Below are positions 34,922-44,248 of a stretch of DNA of 64,000 bases, one piece after another. A program made the translations under genes and the position numbers. The DNA lies in contig JAFZIL010000022.1 of assembly GCA_017554385.1 (NCBI GenBank), forward strand, positions 1 to 64,000. Direction: 5' to 3'. The notes beneath the pieces were generated by a model. That model worked only from the letters and a program-made list of their open reading frames with translations. It searched no databases and had not been told where the DNA came from. Position 1 is the stretch's first letter. Every line of letters begins with the position of its first letter. Origin of the DNA: Prevotella sp. (GTDB taxonomy: Bacteria > Bacteroidota > Bacteroidia > Bacteroidales > Bacteroidaceae).

Positions 34922-37312
34922 TTATTTGCTCATTTTGTCGATGGTTTCCTTGAAGCTGTCTAAGTCCTCGTGGTGTAGCCAGTGTAGGTCGTGTATGTTA
35001 CCCTCCTTGTCGATGAGCTTGTAGGTGGGGTAGCCGCTGATGCCGACGTAGTGTTCAATGGCGGCTTGCTGATCTTCGGGCAGGTTGTAGTGTACGCAGT
35101 TTGGACCCGTGAGGTTGTACTCCTTGATGACGTTCTTCCACGACTCATCGCTGCTGCGGTTAGCCAGGTAGAGATACACGATGTCGTAGTCCTTCAGAGC
35201 CTCCTTCACCTTCCACGACTCCTTGAGATTGCGCTTGCAAGGTCCGCACCACGTACCCCAGATGTCGAGATAGATGATACGTCCCTTGTATGGCTCGATG
35301 ATCTTTCGGAATATCTTCTCACCGTCGCTCATGCCCTCGACATCGGTAGAGGGACGCAGGCTGGCGGCATTGGCAAAATCCTGACGCTCGAGGGCGGCAT
35401 ACTTGTCGTTGATTGTATTCACGACAGCAAGGGCTGCGGGCAGCTTCACCTGTTGCTCGAAGAAATCCTTCATGGCAGGTGCGAGCGGCTTTCGCGTCTG
35501 GTCGATTTGCCTGTAGATATGGTGAGCCAGTGCGATGTCACGCAGGGTTGGGTCGGAATCTGGTGTGTCGAACACTTGCTGAATCTTATATAACTCGAAG
35601 AACGGTGCTTCGTCCTGCAACACCTTGGCGATGTCTTCGCGCTCTAACAGGGCGTTGCGTTGCTGCACAAAGTCCTGCTGATTGAACTGCTGCGCTGCCA
35701 CGCTGTCGATGTTAAAGATGTCGTCGGTACTCGTTGCACCAGCATCTGCACGTGCCTTGAACTGGTCGGTCAAAAAGGCTTTATAGCTTTCGGCATAGCG
35801 GTCAAACAAGGCCAACTCTTCGTCAGAAATACTGATCTTGCCCTCGTTCCTGTTTTTACGGAGCACCGACGAGAAGATGCCGTCGCTGACATAGATGGTA
35901 TATCTGCCGGCAGGGACAGTATAATCCTTTTGAGACATGTGGTCAACATAGTCACGCATGAAGGTGGTGAAAGGTCGCTGGAGGGAGTAGGGTTTAGATG
36001 CTTTCTGCCATAGCGAGGTAGTCACAAAATCCATATACTCCTTAGGCAGCTGGCGCTTCAGGTCGTAGCGGGCCTGCATCATCGATTCACCCTGTCCTGC
36101 TATGTAGCAGCCCTTGACATAGTCGATATAGCGCTGCGAGAGGTTGGGTCGCATGGCGATGTGCTCCTCCAATGTCGCCCTCATCGCGTTGCAGATGCTG
36201 TCCATTTGAGCCTTGAACTGCATGGCGTCTGTGTTTCCCTCAATACGAGCATAGTTCCATTTGTCGGGGTAGGTCAGCAGTTCGTTCTGCATCCGCACGT
36301 CGTCGCCCATCATGAGCTTCTGCCCCATTTTGAAGTCGTTGAGGAAGAAATAGGTCTTGCCGGGTTCCAGAACAGCATCAGCCGACGAGCGTCCCAAATC
36401 GAGGTAGGCCTGCGAAGTATTGACGACAGGGATGCGGATGGTGAAACGGCCCAGCGAGTCCATCTTGGCGTAGAACTTCTGCTGGTCATCCAAGAAGATA
36501 TTATCGATACTGACCTCAAACTCGCGGCCTCGCTTCCATGCTTGCTCGGGCATGTCCTTCAGCCAGCCGATGAGGGTCACGCTGTCGTTGGCCTGGTAGC
36601 CATTGTCGACAAACCCCGTGCGCAGGTCTTTTGTGGGATAGTCGGGCAGGGTAGCGGTGGTGATTGGGCTGCAAGCGATGGGTTTTTCGTTGCCGATGGT
36701 CATGTTGCGCTTGCCCTTCTTCATCTTGTCGACCTTGATGGTGGGCCCGCCAGCGAGCGTCAGGGTATAGACATCTTTCTTCTCACTTAGACTGGCGATG
36801 TCCCATACCTTATTATTATAGATGACGTGCTGGGGCGTGAAGCCGATGAGCCAGTCGCCCGTGGCCTCGTTGCGCCAGTAGGTGTCGGTGATACCATCGG
36901 GCACATAGTCGCTGTTACGCATGTTCATCACCATCCACCCGTATGGCTCTATCATGTCCATTATCTTGGTGTCTTGTGGCACGGGGGCGAAGGTCAGCAT
37001 AAAGCTCATGGTGTCTGTAGGCATCGTGTATCGCTCACCGAGCTTGATGACGGTGGCATCCTTCACCTGATACTGTTGTCCCCCTGCCTGCAGGTAGGTT
37101 TCCTTGGCAATGCTCATCCATTGCCCGGCGCGGTAGTTGAGGAACAGCGACACCTCTGTACGGTCGGCATACAACGATATTTTTTTTACTGTGAGGATGT
37201 GTTGAATATTGCTATATCCCACAACAACCTCGTTCCATGTCTTCACACTTTGGGCAGCCCCGGTCAGACAGGCCAAGGCGAGCATTATGGTCGATAATAT
37301 TAGTTTCTTCAT
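34922..37312 (-). CDS. TlpA-family thioredoxin-like protein (large)
   Basis: This is a 796-residue exported protein (signal peptide LALACLTGAAQ). It has a long N-terminal region of mixed strand and helix and a C-terminal thioredoxin domain. WGTWCGPCKRN holds the CxxC redox pair near residue 690, and GISGYPTYKLIDKEG contains the cis-Pro loop. Such proteins reduce or isomerise disulfides in the periplasm or on the surface. The region before the thioredoxin fold is shared in style with the second TlpA-type protein (38023-39885), so the two look paralogous. It is the last gene of a three-gene minus-strand operon. Confidence 0.85.
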   Translation of the reverse strand: MKKLILSTIMLALACLTGAAQSVKTWNEVVVGYSNIQHILTVKKISLYADRTEVSLFLNYRAGQWMSIAKETYLQAGGQQYQVKDATVIKLGERYTMPTDTMSFMLTFAPVPQDTKIMDMIEPYGWMVMNMRNSDYVPDGITDTYWRNEATGDWLIGFTPQHVIYNNKVWDIASLSEKKDVYTLTLAGGPTIKVDKMKKGKRNMTIGNEKPIACSPITTATLPDYPTKDLRTGFVDNGYQANDSVTLIGWLKDMPEQAWKRGREFEVSIDNIFLDDQQKFYAKMDSLGRFTIRIPVVNTSQAYLDLGRSSADAVLEPGKTYFFLNDFKMGQKLMMGDDVRMQNELLTYPDKWNYARIEGNTDAMQFKAQMDSICNAMRATLEEHIAMRPNLSQRYIDYVKGCYIAGQGESMMQARYDLKRQLPKEYMDFVTTSLWQKASKPYSLQRPFTTFMRDYVDHMSQKDYTVPAGRYTIYVSDGIFSSVLRKNRNEGKISISDEELALFDRYAESYKAFLTDQFKARADAGATSTDDIFNIDSVAAQQFNQQDFVQQRNALLEREDIAKVLQDEAPFFELYKIQQVFDTPDSDPTLRDIALAHHIYRQIDQTRKPLAPAMKDFFEQQVKLPAALAVVNTINDKYAALERQDFANAASLRPSTDVEGMSDGEKIFRKIIEPYKGRIIYLDIWGTWCGPCKRNLKESWKVKEALKDYDIVYLYLANRSSDESWKNVIKEYNLTGPNCVHYNLPEDQQAAIEHYVGISGYPTYKLIDKEGNIHDLHWLHHEDLDSFKETIDKMSK

Positions 37313-37321
37313 GGTTGTCTG

Positions 37322-38014
37322 TTAGTCCTTCAGTGAGTAGGTGATGGTGGTCACTACGCGCAGTTTCTTGATGTACGGTGTGTTCTGGTCGCGGTCGTCA
37401 ATCTCGAACTGGCCTTGGCCTGCGTTCTGAATATCACCCAGACGGGCGTTGCTGGCCTCGGCAAACTGCTCGGCAGTCTTCTGTGCGTTCTTGATAGCCT
37501 CTGCCATCATCTCGGGCTTCATCTGTTGGAACGAGGCATACTCGTAGTCAGCATGGCTCTCTTCGATGGCGACACCCTGTTTCAGCAGTTCGGCCTGCTT
37601 GAAGATGGCTTTGTTCACCTGTTCTACCTTGCTCGTGGCAACGGTGATGGTCGTCGAGACGATATAGCGGAAGTTCCTGTTGTTCTCGCCCCACTCACGG
37701 GCCTCAAGGTCGCTGATAGATGGCGGGTTGACGGTAATCTCCTTGTCATCGAGCCCGTGCTGTTTCAGAAAGTTCTTGATCTTGGCCGTCTGGACGTTGA
37801 TGCCTTCATAGAGCTGTGGAAGGTCGTCGCCCGTTACCTTCGTGCCGATGCTCCAGGTCACCTTGTCTGCAGGCACCTCGCGCTCTGCCAGTCCCTTTAC
37901 CGTTACTTGGCGGTCCTTGTTGACAAAGTTGTCTATGCCAGCCTTCAGGAACCAACCTAAACAAATGATACCCGCTGCAATCAGAGCTGCAGCAAACAAA
38001 CGATTCTCTTTCAT
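37322..38014 (-). CDS. SIMPL domain-containing protein (DUF541)
   Basis: This is a 230-residue protein with one N-terminal membrane anchor ([20 protein letters not shown]) and a SIMPL domain. [18 protein letters not shown] and the C-terminal [12 protein letters not shown] are typical. The family is periplasmic and its biochemical role is unclear; some members are linked to stress protection. It sits between two TlpA-type genes with gaps of 8 and 9 bases, so an envelope redox or stress role is inferred. Confidence 0.85.
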   Translation of the reverse strand: MKENRLFAAALIAAGIICLGWFLKAGIDNFVNKDRQVTVKGLAEREVPADKVTWSIGTKVTGDDLPQLYEGINVQTAKIKNFLKQHGLDDKEITVNPPSISDLEAREWGENNRNFRYIVSTTITVATSKVEQVNKAIFKQAELLKQGVAIEESHADYEYASFQQMKPEMMAEAIKNAQKTAEQFAEASNARLGDIQNAGQGQFEIDDRDQNTPYIKKLRVVTTITYSLKD

Positions 38015-38022
38015 ACGCTATT

Positions 38023-39885
38023 CTATTTTAAAGTTTTCTCTATTTCATTCTTAAAGACATCGAGGTTGGGGTAACCTATGTGCTTGAAGGTCTGCTGTCC
38101 TTGGGCATCGTAGATGGCGTAGGTAGGTATGCCCTCAGACTCGTACTTGTTAAGGATGTAGCTATACTGTTCCTTTGTCAAGAAGTAGTGGTCGCCATCG
38201 ATGACCTTGATCATCTCCTGCCATGTTTTCAGTGGCGAAGTGGGCGAGGTGATATAGACAAATTGTACGTTCTTGCCTTTGAGTTCCTGCTTCCACGGCT
38301 TCATCACCTCATGGCCTGCACGGCAGGGACCGCACCACGTGGCCCAGATGTCGATGAGCACCGTCTTGCCCTTGTAACGGTCGAGGATGGTCTGTAGAAT
38401 ATTTTCAGGAGCTACGTCGTCGAGTTTCTGGTAGAACACGCTCTGTGTGTTTGCCAGCTCGTCAGCAATGCGCTTCTGCTCTGCCTGATACTCAAGGATG
38501 ACGTTCTTGCAGTCCTCATATTTCATCGTTTCGAGAAGATAGTCCACAAAGCCCTCATTCTCAGTATTCATAACGGCCTGCACACATTTCAGCTCGTTGT
38601 TATAGGGGCTCCTTTCTATGGCTTTCTTGTCGTATAAACTCAACGTAGTATCCCAGAATACCGAGCTGCACGGCGATACCGGCTCGTTGAGATACTTCCA
38701 GGTGTATGCCTGTTCTTCTTCCGAAAGAGTAAGCAGGTCCTTGTTCTTCTCTATCTTTTCTTGTAGACCCATATAAGTGGAATATACGGTTCCGTTGTCA
38801 TCTATCCCAAACTGGCTATAATTAAATGCAAAATTGCGTGTCCATTTGACGAAGTCTTCCTCTGCTGCCATACAGATCAGGTCTTTCGCAGCAGTAGTGA
38901 ACTTCGCATTCTTAGCAGCAGCCACGCGCTGGTCGAAGATATCCTGCAGGCACTGCAGGCGTTCTTCCTTCGTCTTACAATCCTTTACTTTCGGATAGAC
39001 ACTGAAATCGTTAAACGACTCTCCAAATACTTCTTCTGCTGTGACCATATCCAAGTTGGTCTTAGCCATAAAGCCCTTGAAGGCGACGAACGGCTTGTTA
39101 TCACTTGTTATCTTCATCAGTATGTTGGTCTCCTGACCTGGGGCGATGACGATTTCAGAAAATGCCAATCCCTGAACGCCGACATTCACTTGGCGCGTCA
39201 GCCACAGGGGAATTTCCACTTTTACGGTACCATCGTCGGCAAAGGGGAACGTCTTGTCGAAGCGCTCTCTGGAACCTAACGGTGTGAAGCCGCCCACATA
39301 GAATGTCAGGTTCATACCACGTTTATAGCCCAGCATTTTTACGTTAATCGTGGCTACACCTTTATTAATCTTGGCGACGGGCAGCGTCTCATCCGTGGCA
39401 TACTGCACGTTTTGCCATTCATTAGGAACAACTACGTCCTTCTTGACTTTCGAGTCGCTGATGTTCCAGAACTTGAAGTCGTTCTCATTATAGCTCTCTA
39501 AAAAGTCCATCTCCTTGGTGTCGAGGGGTACTGGCTTGAAGTGGAGCGCCAGGTTGGCCGTTCCGCTTTCGGGCATCCAGAAGAGCGAGTCGAGCTGCAG
39601 GTCGGATTCCTTCTCGTTAGTCTTCGTGCCACTCGTGATGCCGTACCTCTGTCCGTCGGGTGTCAGCAGGAACGAGTTCTTGTCGAAGCGAATCCAGTTG
39701 CCAGGCCTGTAGTTGGCAATAATGTGCAGCACGGTCTCTGTCTTCGTCAGCTCTACCTTAGTGATTTCAAACTCGGAGTTGTACGCTCCCATAAAGGCCG
39801 ATGGTTTCTCCCACACGACCTCCTTTTGTGCCGTCATCGTCATTGCGACTAAGACAAGCAGTGTAGTAATAATGGTTTTTTTCAT
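38023..39885 (-). CDS. TlpA-family thioredoxin-like protein
   Basis: This is a 620-residue exported protein (signal peptide VLVAMTMTAQ) with a C-terminal thioredoxin domain. IWATWCGPCRAGHEVM carries the CxxC pair near residue 520, and SEGIPTYAIYDAQG holds the cis-Pro. The N-terminal half has repeats of the same kind as its larger neighbour (ITKVELTKTETVLHIIANYR aligns with the start of that protein). It is the first gene of the operon, with a good promoter upstream. Confidence 0.85.
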   Translation of the reverse strand: MKKTIITTLLVLVAMTMTAQKEVVWEKPSAFMGAYNSEFEITKVELTKTETVLHIIANYRPGNWIRFDKNSFLLTPDGQRYGITSGTKTNEKESDLQLDSLFWMPESGTANLALHFKPVPLDTKEMDFLESYNENDFKFWNISDSKVKKDVVVPNEWQNVQYATDETLPVAKINKGVATINVKMLGYKRGMNLTFYVGGFTPLGSRERFDKTFPFADDGTVKVEIPLWLTRQVNVGVQGLAFSEIVIAPGQETNILMKITSDNKPFVAFKGFMAKTNLDMVTAEEVFGESFNDFSVYPKVKDCKTKEERLQCLQDIFDQRVAAAKNAKFTTAAKDLICMAAEEDFVKWTRNFAFNYSQFGIDDNGTVYSTYMGLQEKIEKNKDLLTLSEEEQAYTWKYLNEPVSPCSSVFWDTTLSLYDKKAIERSPYNNELKCVQAVMNTENEGFVDYLLETMKYEDCKNVILEYQAEQKRIADELANTQSVFYQKLDDVAPENILQTILDRYKGKTVLIDIWATWCGPCRAGHEVMKPWKQELKGKNVQFVYITSPTSPLKTWQEMIKVIDGDHYFLTKEQYSYILNKYESEGIPTYAIYDAQGQQTFKHIGYPNLDVFKNEIEKTLK

Positions 39886-39924
39886 ATTTGGTTGATGTAA
39901 TTACATATAGTTGGTAAGGTGGCG

Positions 39925-39955
39925 CAAAGATACAGCTTTTTATTGGTATTAGCAA
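39925..39955 (-). promoter_or_regulatory. Promoter of the TlpA/SIMPL operon
   Basis: On the minus strand TTG (39953-39955) and TATCTTTG (39925-39932) are 20 bp apart, with about 40 bases to the start codon. Confidence 0.65.
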
Positions 39956-39999
39956 GTTTGCAGAGTTAATAAATACTATTAGCCATTGTTTGAATAAAT

Positions 40000-40038
40000 G
40001 CAAGGGGCTCCGCAGAAGGAATGTGCGGAGCCCCTTGC
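40000..40038. terminator. Terminator after the GH43 gene
   Basis: A perfect 15-bp inverted repeat, GCAAGGGGCTCCGCA and its complement, has a 9-base loop. It lies about 50 bases beyond the GH43 stop and upstream of the TlpA promoter. The trailing T-run is weak. Confidence 0.65.
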
Positions 40039-40085
40039 TTAGTCTTTTAATTCGACAGAGAACAGATGACGATTGTTTCGGATAG

Positions 40086-41825
40086 TTAGAAGCTTTTGCG
40101 GCTGTGCTTTACACCGTTCTTGTCGATATACTGCTCGACGACGATGCCGCGATGCTGACGGGAGTTGGACAGGCGACGACCAGAGAGGTCGTAGCTCTGC
40201 TGCATAACCGGCTGGCTGTTATTCAGTTCGCTGATGCCATCGACCCCTGCATCCGTAAACTGCCAGGCATCCAAGTAGACGTTGGTAGCAGCGGTAACAA
40301 CAAAATAAACGAGCTTCTTGTTTCCTGTGAACTGTGAGGGATCAAGTTCGACGACGTGGTCTTCCATCGTAGTCGACGAGAATTCTACCGTAGCCGACGC
40401 TGCAGCACCTGGCCGGCCTATGCGTATCTCCAGCGTACCGGTTCCCTTGGCGCGCAGCATAAACTTCGAGGCACCCGTCGTTCCGAAGTCTAAGTTGCGC
40501 TGCTGTATCCACGAGCCAGCAGCCATCTTCACCTGCAGGTTTTTCGATGCGTCGTTGCCCAACGTGCTGACTGAGGTGTTCTTCTGGATATTGGTATAGT
40601 TCTCGTAGTCGACACCGCCACAGCTGGCCATGGTCTCGGCCTCCTGCAGTTCGTAGGGGTTCATGTTCTTAATGGCAGTGGCGCCGGTGAGGTTCGTCGT
40701 GACCTGACTGATCTTCTGCGTTCCCTCGTTCACTGTTGCCTTGTTCACACAGATAGAACGGAAGATACCGCAATTCTGCTCTATGACACCGGCAGACCTC
40801 CATTTCTCCATCAAGGGCGCTCCGTGGTATATGTGATAGTATTTACCCTGGAACTTCTGCAGGTGTGAGTGGTTGTTGTTCGTTCCCATCCCAGGATGAG
40901 GTCCATAGACACCTTTGTACACCCAAGAGTCGGGGTCTGATGGGTTGTCGGAAACCATATAGCACATGGTGCAAGCATTGGGCTTCGATGCTGTGATGCC
41001 GTGTTCCTGCTTGTAGGCGTTCCATTCGGCGTCGCTGCGATTAGCCCAGTTTGAGCAATAGGTATAAACATACTTGCCGTCGATGACGTTCAGCTCGTTG
41101 GCCTCGAAATGGTAAGGTGCGTGAATCTTGACAGCCGAACCGTCGACTGCGGTCATTGAGGGCTTCAGTTTCACTATGCGGGCAGCCTCTGGCATAATGG
41201 TGCTCGGGCCAAGGCCACCGAAAGAAAGCCAGCCTACGCCGTTGTCGTCAATGGTTACCCCCGGGTCGAAATTGGCATTAGTACCCATCGCATTGGCACC
41301 TGGAGTGTCGTAATGAATCAGTAGCTTGTTAAGAGGCGATTTCCATGGACCTATAGGCGACTCCGCCTTCAGCACACCAACACCGTGGCTGCTGTTGCAG
41401 AAGTACAGGAAGAACTCGTCCTTGTTAGTGGTCTCATTATGACGCCAGGTGACTGACGGTGCCCACGATACCCCGAAGCCCTGATACCAAGGATTCGTTG
41501 TCCACCCCGAACAGAGTTTCTTCACATCGATGGTGCCGTGGAAGGTCCAGTTCACCATGTCGTCAGTCGAGAACACCACGATAGACTTGATGTCGCCATA
41601 GCTGTTCTCACCTTTCTTGCCATTCTTGATGAACTGCTGATGGTCGTTAGAGCCATAGACATACAGACGTCCGTTGTACTCCAGTGCCGTGGGGTCGGCA
41701 CAGAAGATGTTGGCGCTAATGGGGTTGTTGTTACTCGTGCCCTTATAGTCGGTAGCCAAAGTCTGTGCATTCACTTGAATGCCGGCTGTAGTGAGGGCTG
41801 CTGCGATGAATAGTTTTTTGTACAT
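40086..41825 (-). CDS. Glycoside hydrolase family 43 protein with a CBM6-like module
   Basis: This is a 579-residue exported enzyme with a signal peptide (TTAGIQVNAQ). The five-bladed propeller starts with NIFCADPTALEYNGRLYVYG, which has the catalytic-base Asp of GH43. WAPSVTWRHN and the later catalytic Glu region follow. A CBM6-like beta-sandwich with YELQEAETMASCGGVDYENY occupies residues of about 390-525. The tail YDLSGRRLSNSRQHRGIVV is T9SS-like. Likely substrates are arabinan or arabinoxylan side chains, given the GH51 partner 19 bases upstream. Confidence 0.88.
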   Translation of the reverse strand: MYKKLFIAAALTTAGIQVNAQTLATDYKGTSNNNPISANIFCADPTALEYNGRLYVYGSNDHQQFIKNGKKGENSYGDIKSIVVFSTDDMVNWTFHGTIDVKKLCSGWTTNPWYQGFGVSWAPSVTWRHNETTNKDEFFLYFCNSSHGVGVLKAESPIGPWKSPLNKLLIHYDTPGANAMGTNANFDPGVTIDDNGVGWLSFGGLGPSTIMPEAARIVKLKPSMTAVDGSAVKIHAPYHFEANELNVIDGKYVYTYCSNWANRSDAEWNAYKQEHGITASKPNACTMCYMVSDNPSDPDSWVYKGVYGPHPGMGTNNNHSHLQKFQGKYYHIYHGAPLMEKWRSAGVIEQNCGIFRSICVNKATVNEGTQKISQVTTNLTGATAIKNMNPYELQEAETMASCGGVDYENYTNIQKNTSVSTLGNDASKNLQVKMAAGSWIQQRNLDFGTTGASKFMLRAKGTGTLEIRIGRPGAAASATVEFSSTTMEDHVVELDPSQFTGNKKLVYFVVTAATNVYLDAWQFTDAGVDGISELNNSQPVMQQSYDLSGRRLSNSRQHRGIVVEQYIDKNGVKHSRKSF

Positions 41826-41844
41826 ATCAATAATTAATAATACC

Positions 41845-43437
41845 TTACTTGATGTTTAGCACCACGATGGACTTGGCGGGCACCTGGACGGTGAGCGTGT
41901 TCTTCTTCAGCTTGGCGTCTTTGAAAGGCTGGGGTGCCACCACCTCAGGGTGCTGGAAGTCGTTGAAGTCATCAACCTTCTTCGAGGTGAGTATCTCGCC
42001 GCTCACAGTCTTGGCCTGATAGCCGTCGAGCTGGAAGTCGATGGTCTGTGCCTTGTCGAGGCTCACGTTAGTAATGGCCAGTACGAGGCTGCCGTCAACG
42101 GTCTTTGCTGCCGAGGCCGAGAGCATGGGACAGGGACGGTAGCCAGCATCGCGGGCACCCTCCTTCTCCTTGAAGTAGGCCTTGCTCACCTGGATGGTCT
42201 CCGTAGGCAGGTCGACGGGCAGATAGGTGGCCTCCTGGAACGGCGTGTACATCTTAAATACGTGATAGGTGGGCGTGAGCACCATGTGGCCCGTACCCTC
42301 CTGATCGGTGAGGATCATCGACTGTAGCACGTTCACTATCTGGGCAATGTTCGCCATTTTTACACGATCGGTGTACTTGTGGAAGACGTTGAGCGAGAGG
42401 GATGCCACGAAAGCATCGCGCAGGGCGTTCTGCTGATACAGGTGACCACTGATGGTGCCGGGCTCCTCGTCCCACCAAGTGCCCCACTCGTCGACGAGCA
42501 GCCCCACCTTACACTGAGGGTCCTTCTCGTCCATGATGGCCTTGTGCTTCTTGATGACCTCTTCAATCTCCAGGCATTTTCCTAATGCCCAGTAGTACTG
42601 GTCGTTGTCGAACTTCGTAGCCGAGCCCTTCGATCCGCTCCAGCCCGAACAAGTATAATAATGTAAGGAGACACCCTGCATGCGGTCGCCAATCTTGTCC
42701 ATCAGCACCTCCGTCCATTTGTAGTCATAGTCCGAGGCACCGCTGCCGATGCGGTAGAGCTTGTTGCCCGTATAGTCGCGCAGATAGGTGTTGAACTTGC
42801 GGAACTCGTCGCTGTAGTATTCCGGCGTCATGTTGCCACCGCAGCCCCAGGCCTCGTTGCCGATGCCGAAGTACTTCACGTGCCAGGCTTTCTCGCGTCC
42901 GTTCTGACGACGCAGACGAGCCATTGGCGTGTCGCCGTCGCTGGTCATATACTCCACCCACTGGGCCATCTCCTTCACCGTACCCGAGCCGACGTTGCCG
43001 CTGATATAAGGCTCACAGCCCAGCATCTCGCAGAGGTTCAGGAACTCGTGCGTACCGAAAGAGTTATCCTCGATGGTACCGCCCCAGTTGTTGTTACGCA
43101 GCGATGGACGCTTGTCCTTCGGACCGATGCCGTCCATCCAGTGGTAGTCGTCGGCAAAGCAGCCGCCCGGCCAACGCAGCACAGGCACCTTCAAGGCCTT
43201 CAGAGCCTCGAACACGTCCTTGCGATAACCCAGGATATTGGGAATCTTCGAGTCTTCGCCCACCCAGAGACCGCCGTAGATGCAGGTACCCAGGTGTTCG
43301 GAGAACTGTCCGTAGATCTCACGGTTAATCTTGGCTCCTGCCTGGTCGGCGTGAACCGTTGCCTTGATGTTTTCTGCTGCCGAAACACTCGCAGCGACAG
43401 CCAGCGCGATGGCTGTAGTCAGAATCATTCTTTTCAT
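41845..43437 (-). CDS. Alpha-L-arabinofuranosidase, GH51
   Basis: This is a 530-residue exported retaining arabinofuranosidase that releases terminal arabinofuranose. [20 protein letters not shown] is the family signature. [11 protein letters not shown] (near residue 192) has the acid/base Glu and [11 protein letters not shown] (near residue 316) has the nucleophile. The signal peptide is [12 protein letters not shown]. It heads an operon with the GH43 gene and has two tandem promoter-like elements upstream. Confidence 0.93.
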   Translation of the reverse strand: MKRMILTTAIALAVAASVSAAENIKATVHADQAGAKINREIYGQFSEHLGTCIYGGLWVGEDSKIPNILGYRKDVFEALKALKVPVLRWPGGCFADDYHWMDGIGPKDKRPSLRNNNWGGTIEDNSFGTHEFLNLCEMLGCEPYISGNVGSGTVKEMAQWVEYMTSDGDTPMARLRRQNGREKAWHVKYFGIGNEAWGCGGNMTPEYYSDEFRKFNTYLRDYTGNKLYRIGSGASDYDYKWTEVLMDKIGDRMQGVSLHYYTCSGWSGSKGSATKFDNDQYYWALGKCLEIEEVIKKHKAIMDEKDPQCKVGLLVDEWGTWWDEEPGTISGHLYQQNALRDAFVASLSLNVFHKYTDRVKMANIAQIVNVLQSMILTDQEGTGHMVLTPTYHVFKMYTPFQEATYLPVDLPTETIQVSKAYFKEKEGARDAGYRPCPMLSASAAKTVDGSLVLAITNVSLDKAQTIDFQLDGYQAKTVSGEILTSKKVDDFNDFQHPEVVAPQPFKDAKLKKNTLTVQVPAKSIVVLNIK

Positions 43438-43468
43438 GTAGTCTTAGGATGTTATCGTTAATTGGGTG

Positions 43469-43500
43469 CAAAGTTACGAAAAGTCGAGAGCAAAACAAAG
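43469..43500 (-). promoter_or_regulatory. Proximal promoter of the GH51-GH43 operon
   Basis: On the minus strand TTTG (43497-43500) and TAACTTTG (43469-43476) are about 20 bp apart. The start codon lies about 30 bases downstream. Confidence 0.6.
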
Positions 43501-43768
43501 AAACTCGTTTCTTTTTTTTGCCGAGACGGAGTAAGTTCGCTGTCGCAGACGGCAAAGTTACGAAAAAACGACGGAAAAGCCAAATGTATTTGAGCTTTTC
43601 TGAGTGCCAAGTAAGTTTGACGTAGCCAAAGTTCTTTCTCCGTGATTTTCGAAAGCGACAAAGCCGAGCGAGGGGAGGTCATACTTCCGATGACTAAGTT
43701 GTTGCAGTCAGCGCCAAGTTGTGTGAACAACTAAGAAAATGGGCACAAACTACTTAATTATCTTTAAA
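43501..43768. other. Non-coding spacer upstream of the GH51 operon, possible dispersed block
   Basis: This lies within a stretch of about 450 bases with no convincing gene. A 90-codon minus-strand open frame exists (43458-43730), but it crosses both promoters and lacks protein-like character. I remember near-identical text (for example ending in SRQKKETSFFVLLSTFRN when translated) recurring in Prevotella assemblies, which would make this a dispersed repeat. That cannot be checked here. Confidence 0.35.
43553..43584 (-). promoter_or_regulatory. Distal promoter of the GH51-GH43 operon
   Basis: A second TTTGG (43580-43584) and TAACTTTG (43553-43560) pair lies 84 bp upstream of the first. Both -7 elements are preceded by TTTTCG or TTTTTTCG, which suggests duplication. 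Confidence 0.5.
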
Positions 43769-43814
43769 AACTAAAGGTTTTAGTTGGATATAACTAAAAG
43801 TTTTAGTTACTTTG
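43769..43814 (+). promoter_or_regulatory. Twin operators and promoter of the blaI-type gene
   Basis: Two palindromes of form AACTAAA-n3-TTTAGTT lie at 43769-43785 and 43792-43808, 23 bp centre to centre. The -33 TTG (43784-43786) abuts the first, the second fills the spacer, and the -7 TTACTTTG (43807-43814) begins inside it. This is the geometry expected for BlaI/MecI autorepression, although the sequence differs from the staphylococcal TACA/TGTA operator. Confidence 0.7.
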
Positions 43815-43846
43815 CCATCGGATACAGATACAGACGCAATAAAAGG

Positions 43847-43887
43847 GAAAAGTGAATAGTGAATAGTGAAAAGTGAAAAGTGAATAA
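43847..43887 (+). repeat. AGTGAAA/AGTGAAT tandem words ahead of the blaI-type gene
   Basis: Five to six copies of a 7-base word (AGTGAAT or AGTGAAA) fill the space directly before the ATG at 43889. Confidence 0.6.
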
Positions 43888-43888
43888 T

Positions 43889-44245
43889 ATGAAACGACTG
43901 ACAACGAAAGAAAAGGAAATCATGGACCTTTACTGGCAGCACGGACCGATGTTCGTGAAGGAGTTGCTGGAGTATTACGACGAGCCACGTCCACACTTCA
44001 ACACCCTTTCGACAACGGTACGCATACTGGAGAAGAAAGGCTTCCTCGACCACAAACAATACGGCACGACCTACCAGTATTTCCCCACAATGACAGAGAA
44101 GGAATACGGACGGTCGAGCCTCACTGGCATCATCAAGGACTACTTCAACGACTCCTATCTCAGTGCCGTCAGTAGTTTCGTTAAAGAAGAGAAGATTTCA
44201 GTCGAAGAACTCAAGGAACTGATAGAGCAAATAGAGAAAGGATAA
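43889..44245 (+). CDS. BlaI/MecI-family transcriptional repressor
   Basis: This is a 118-residue winged-helix regulator. LTTKEKEIMDLYWQHGPMFV begins the DNA-binding domain, LSTTVRILEKKGFLDHKQYG covers the recognition helix and wing, and the C-terminal helices dimerise. It is paired, three bases apart, with an M56 membrane protease of the BlaR type that would trigger its removal. The ATG at 43889 is preferred over the GTG at 43880. Twin palindromes in its own promoter suggest autoregulation. Confidence 0.92.
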   Translation: MKRLTTKEKEIMDLYWQHGPMFVKELLEYYDEPRPHFNTLSTTVRILEKKGFLDHKQYGTTYQYFPTMTEKEYGRSSLTGIIKDYFNDSYLSAVSSFVKEEKISVEELKELIEQIEKG

Positions 44246-44248
44246 AGC

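Noticed and set aside
43458..43730. A 90-codon minus-strand open frame upstream of the arabinosidase gene
   Set aside because: It runs across two promoter-like elements and lacks protein-like character. A promoter-bearing non-coding block is the better reading.
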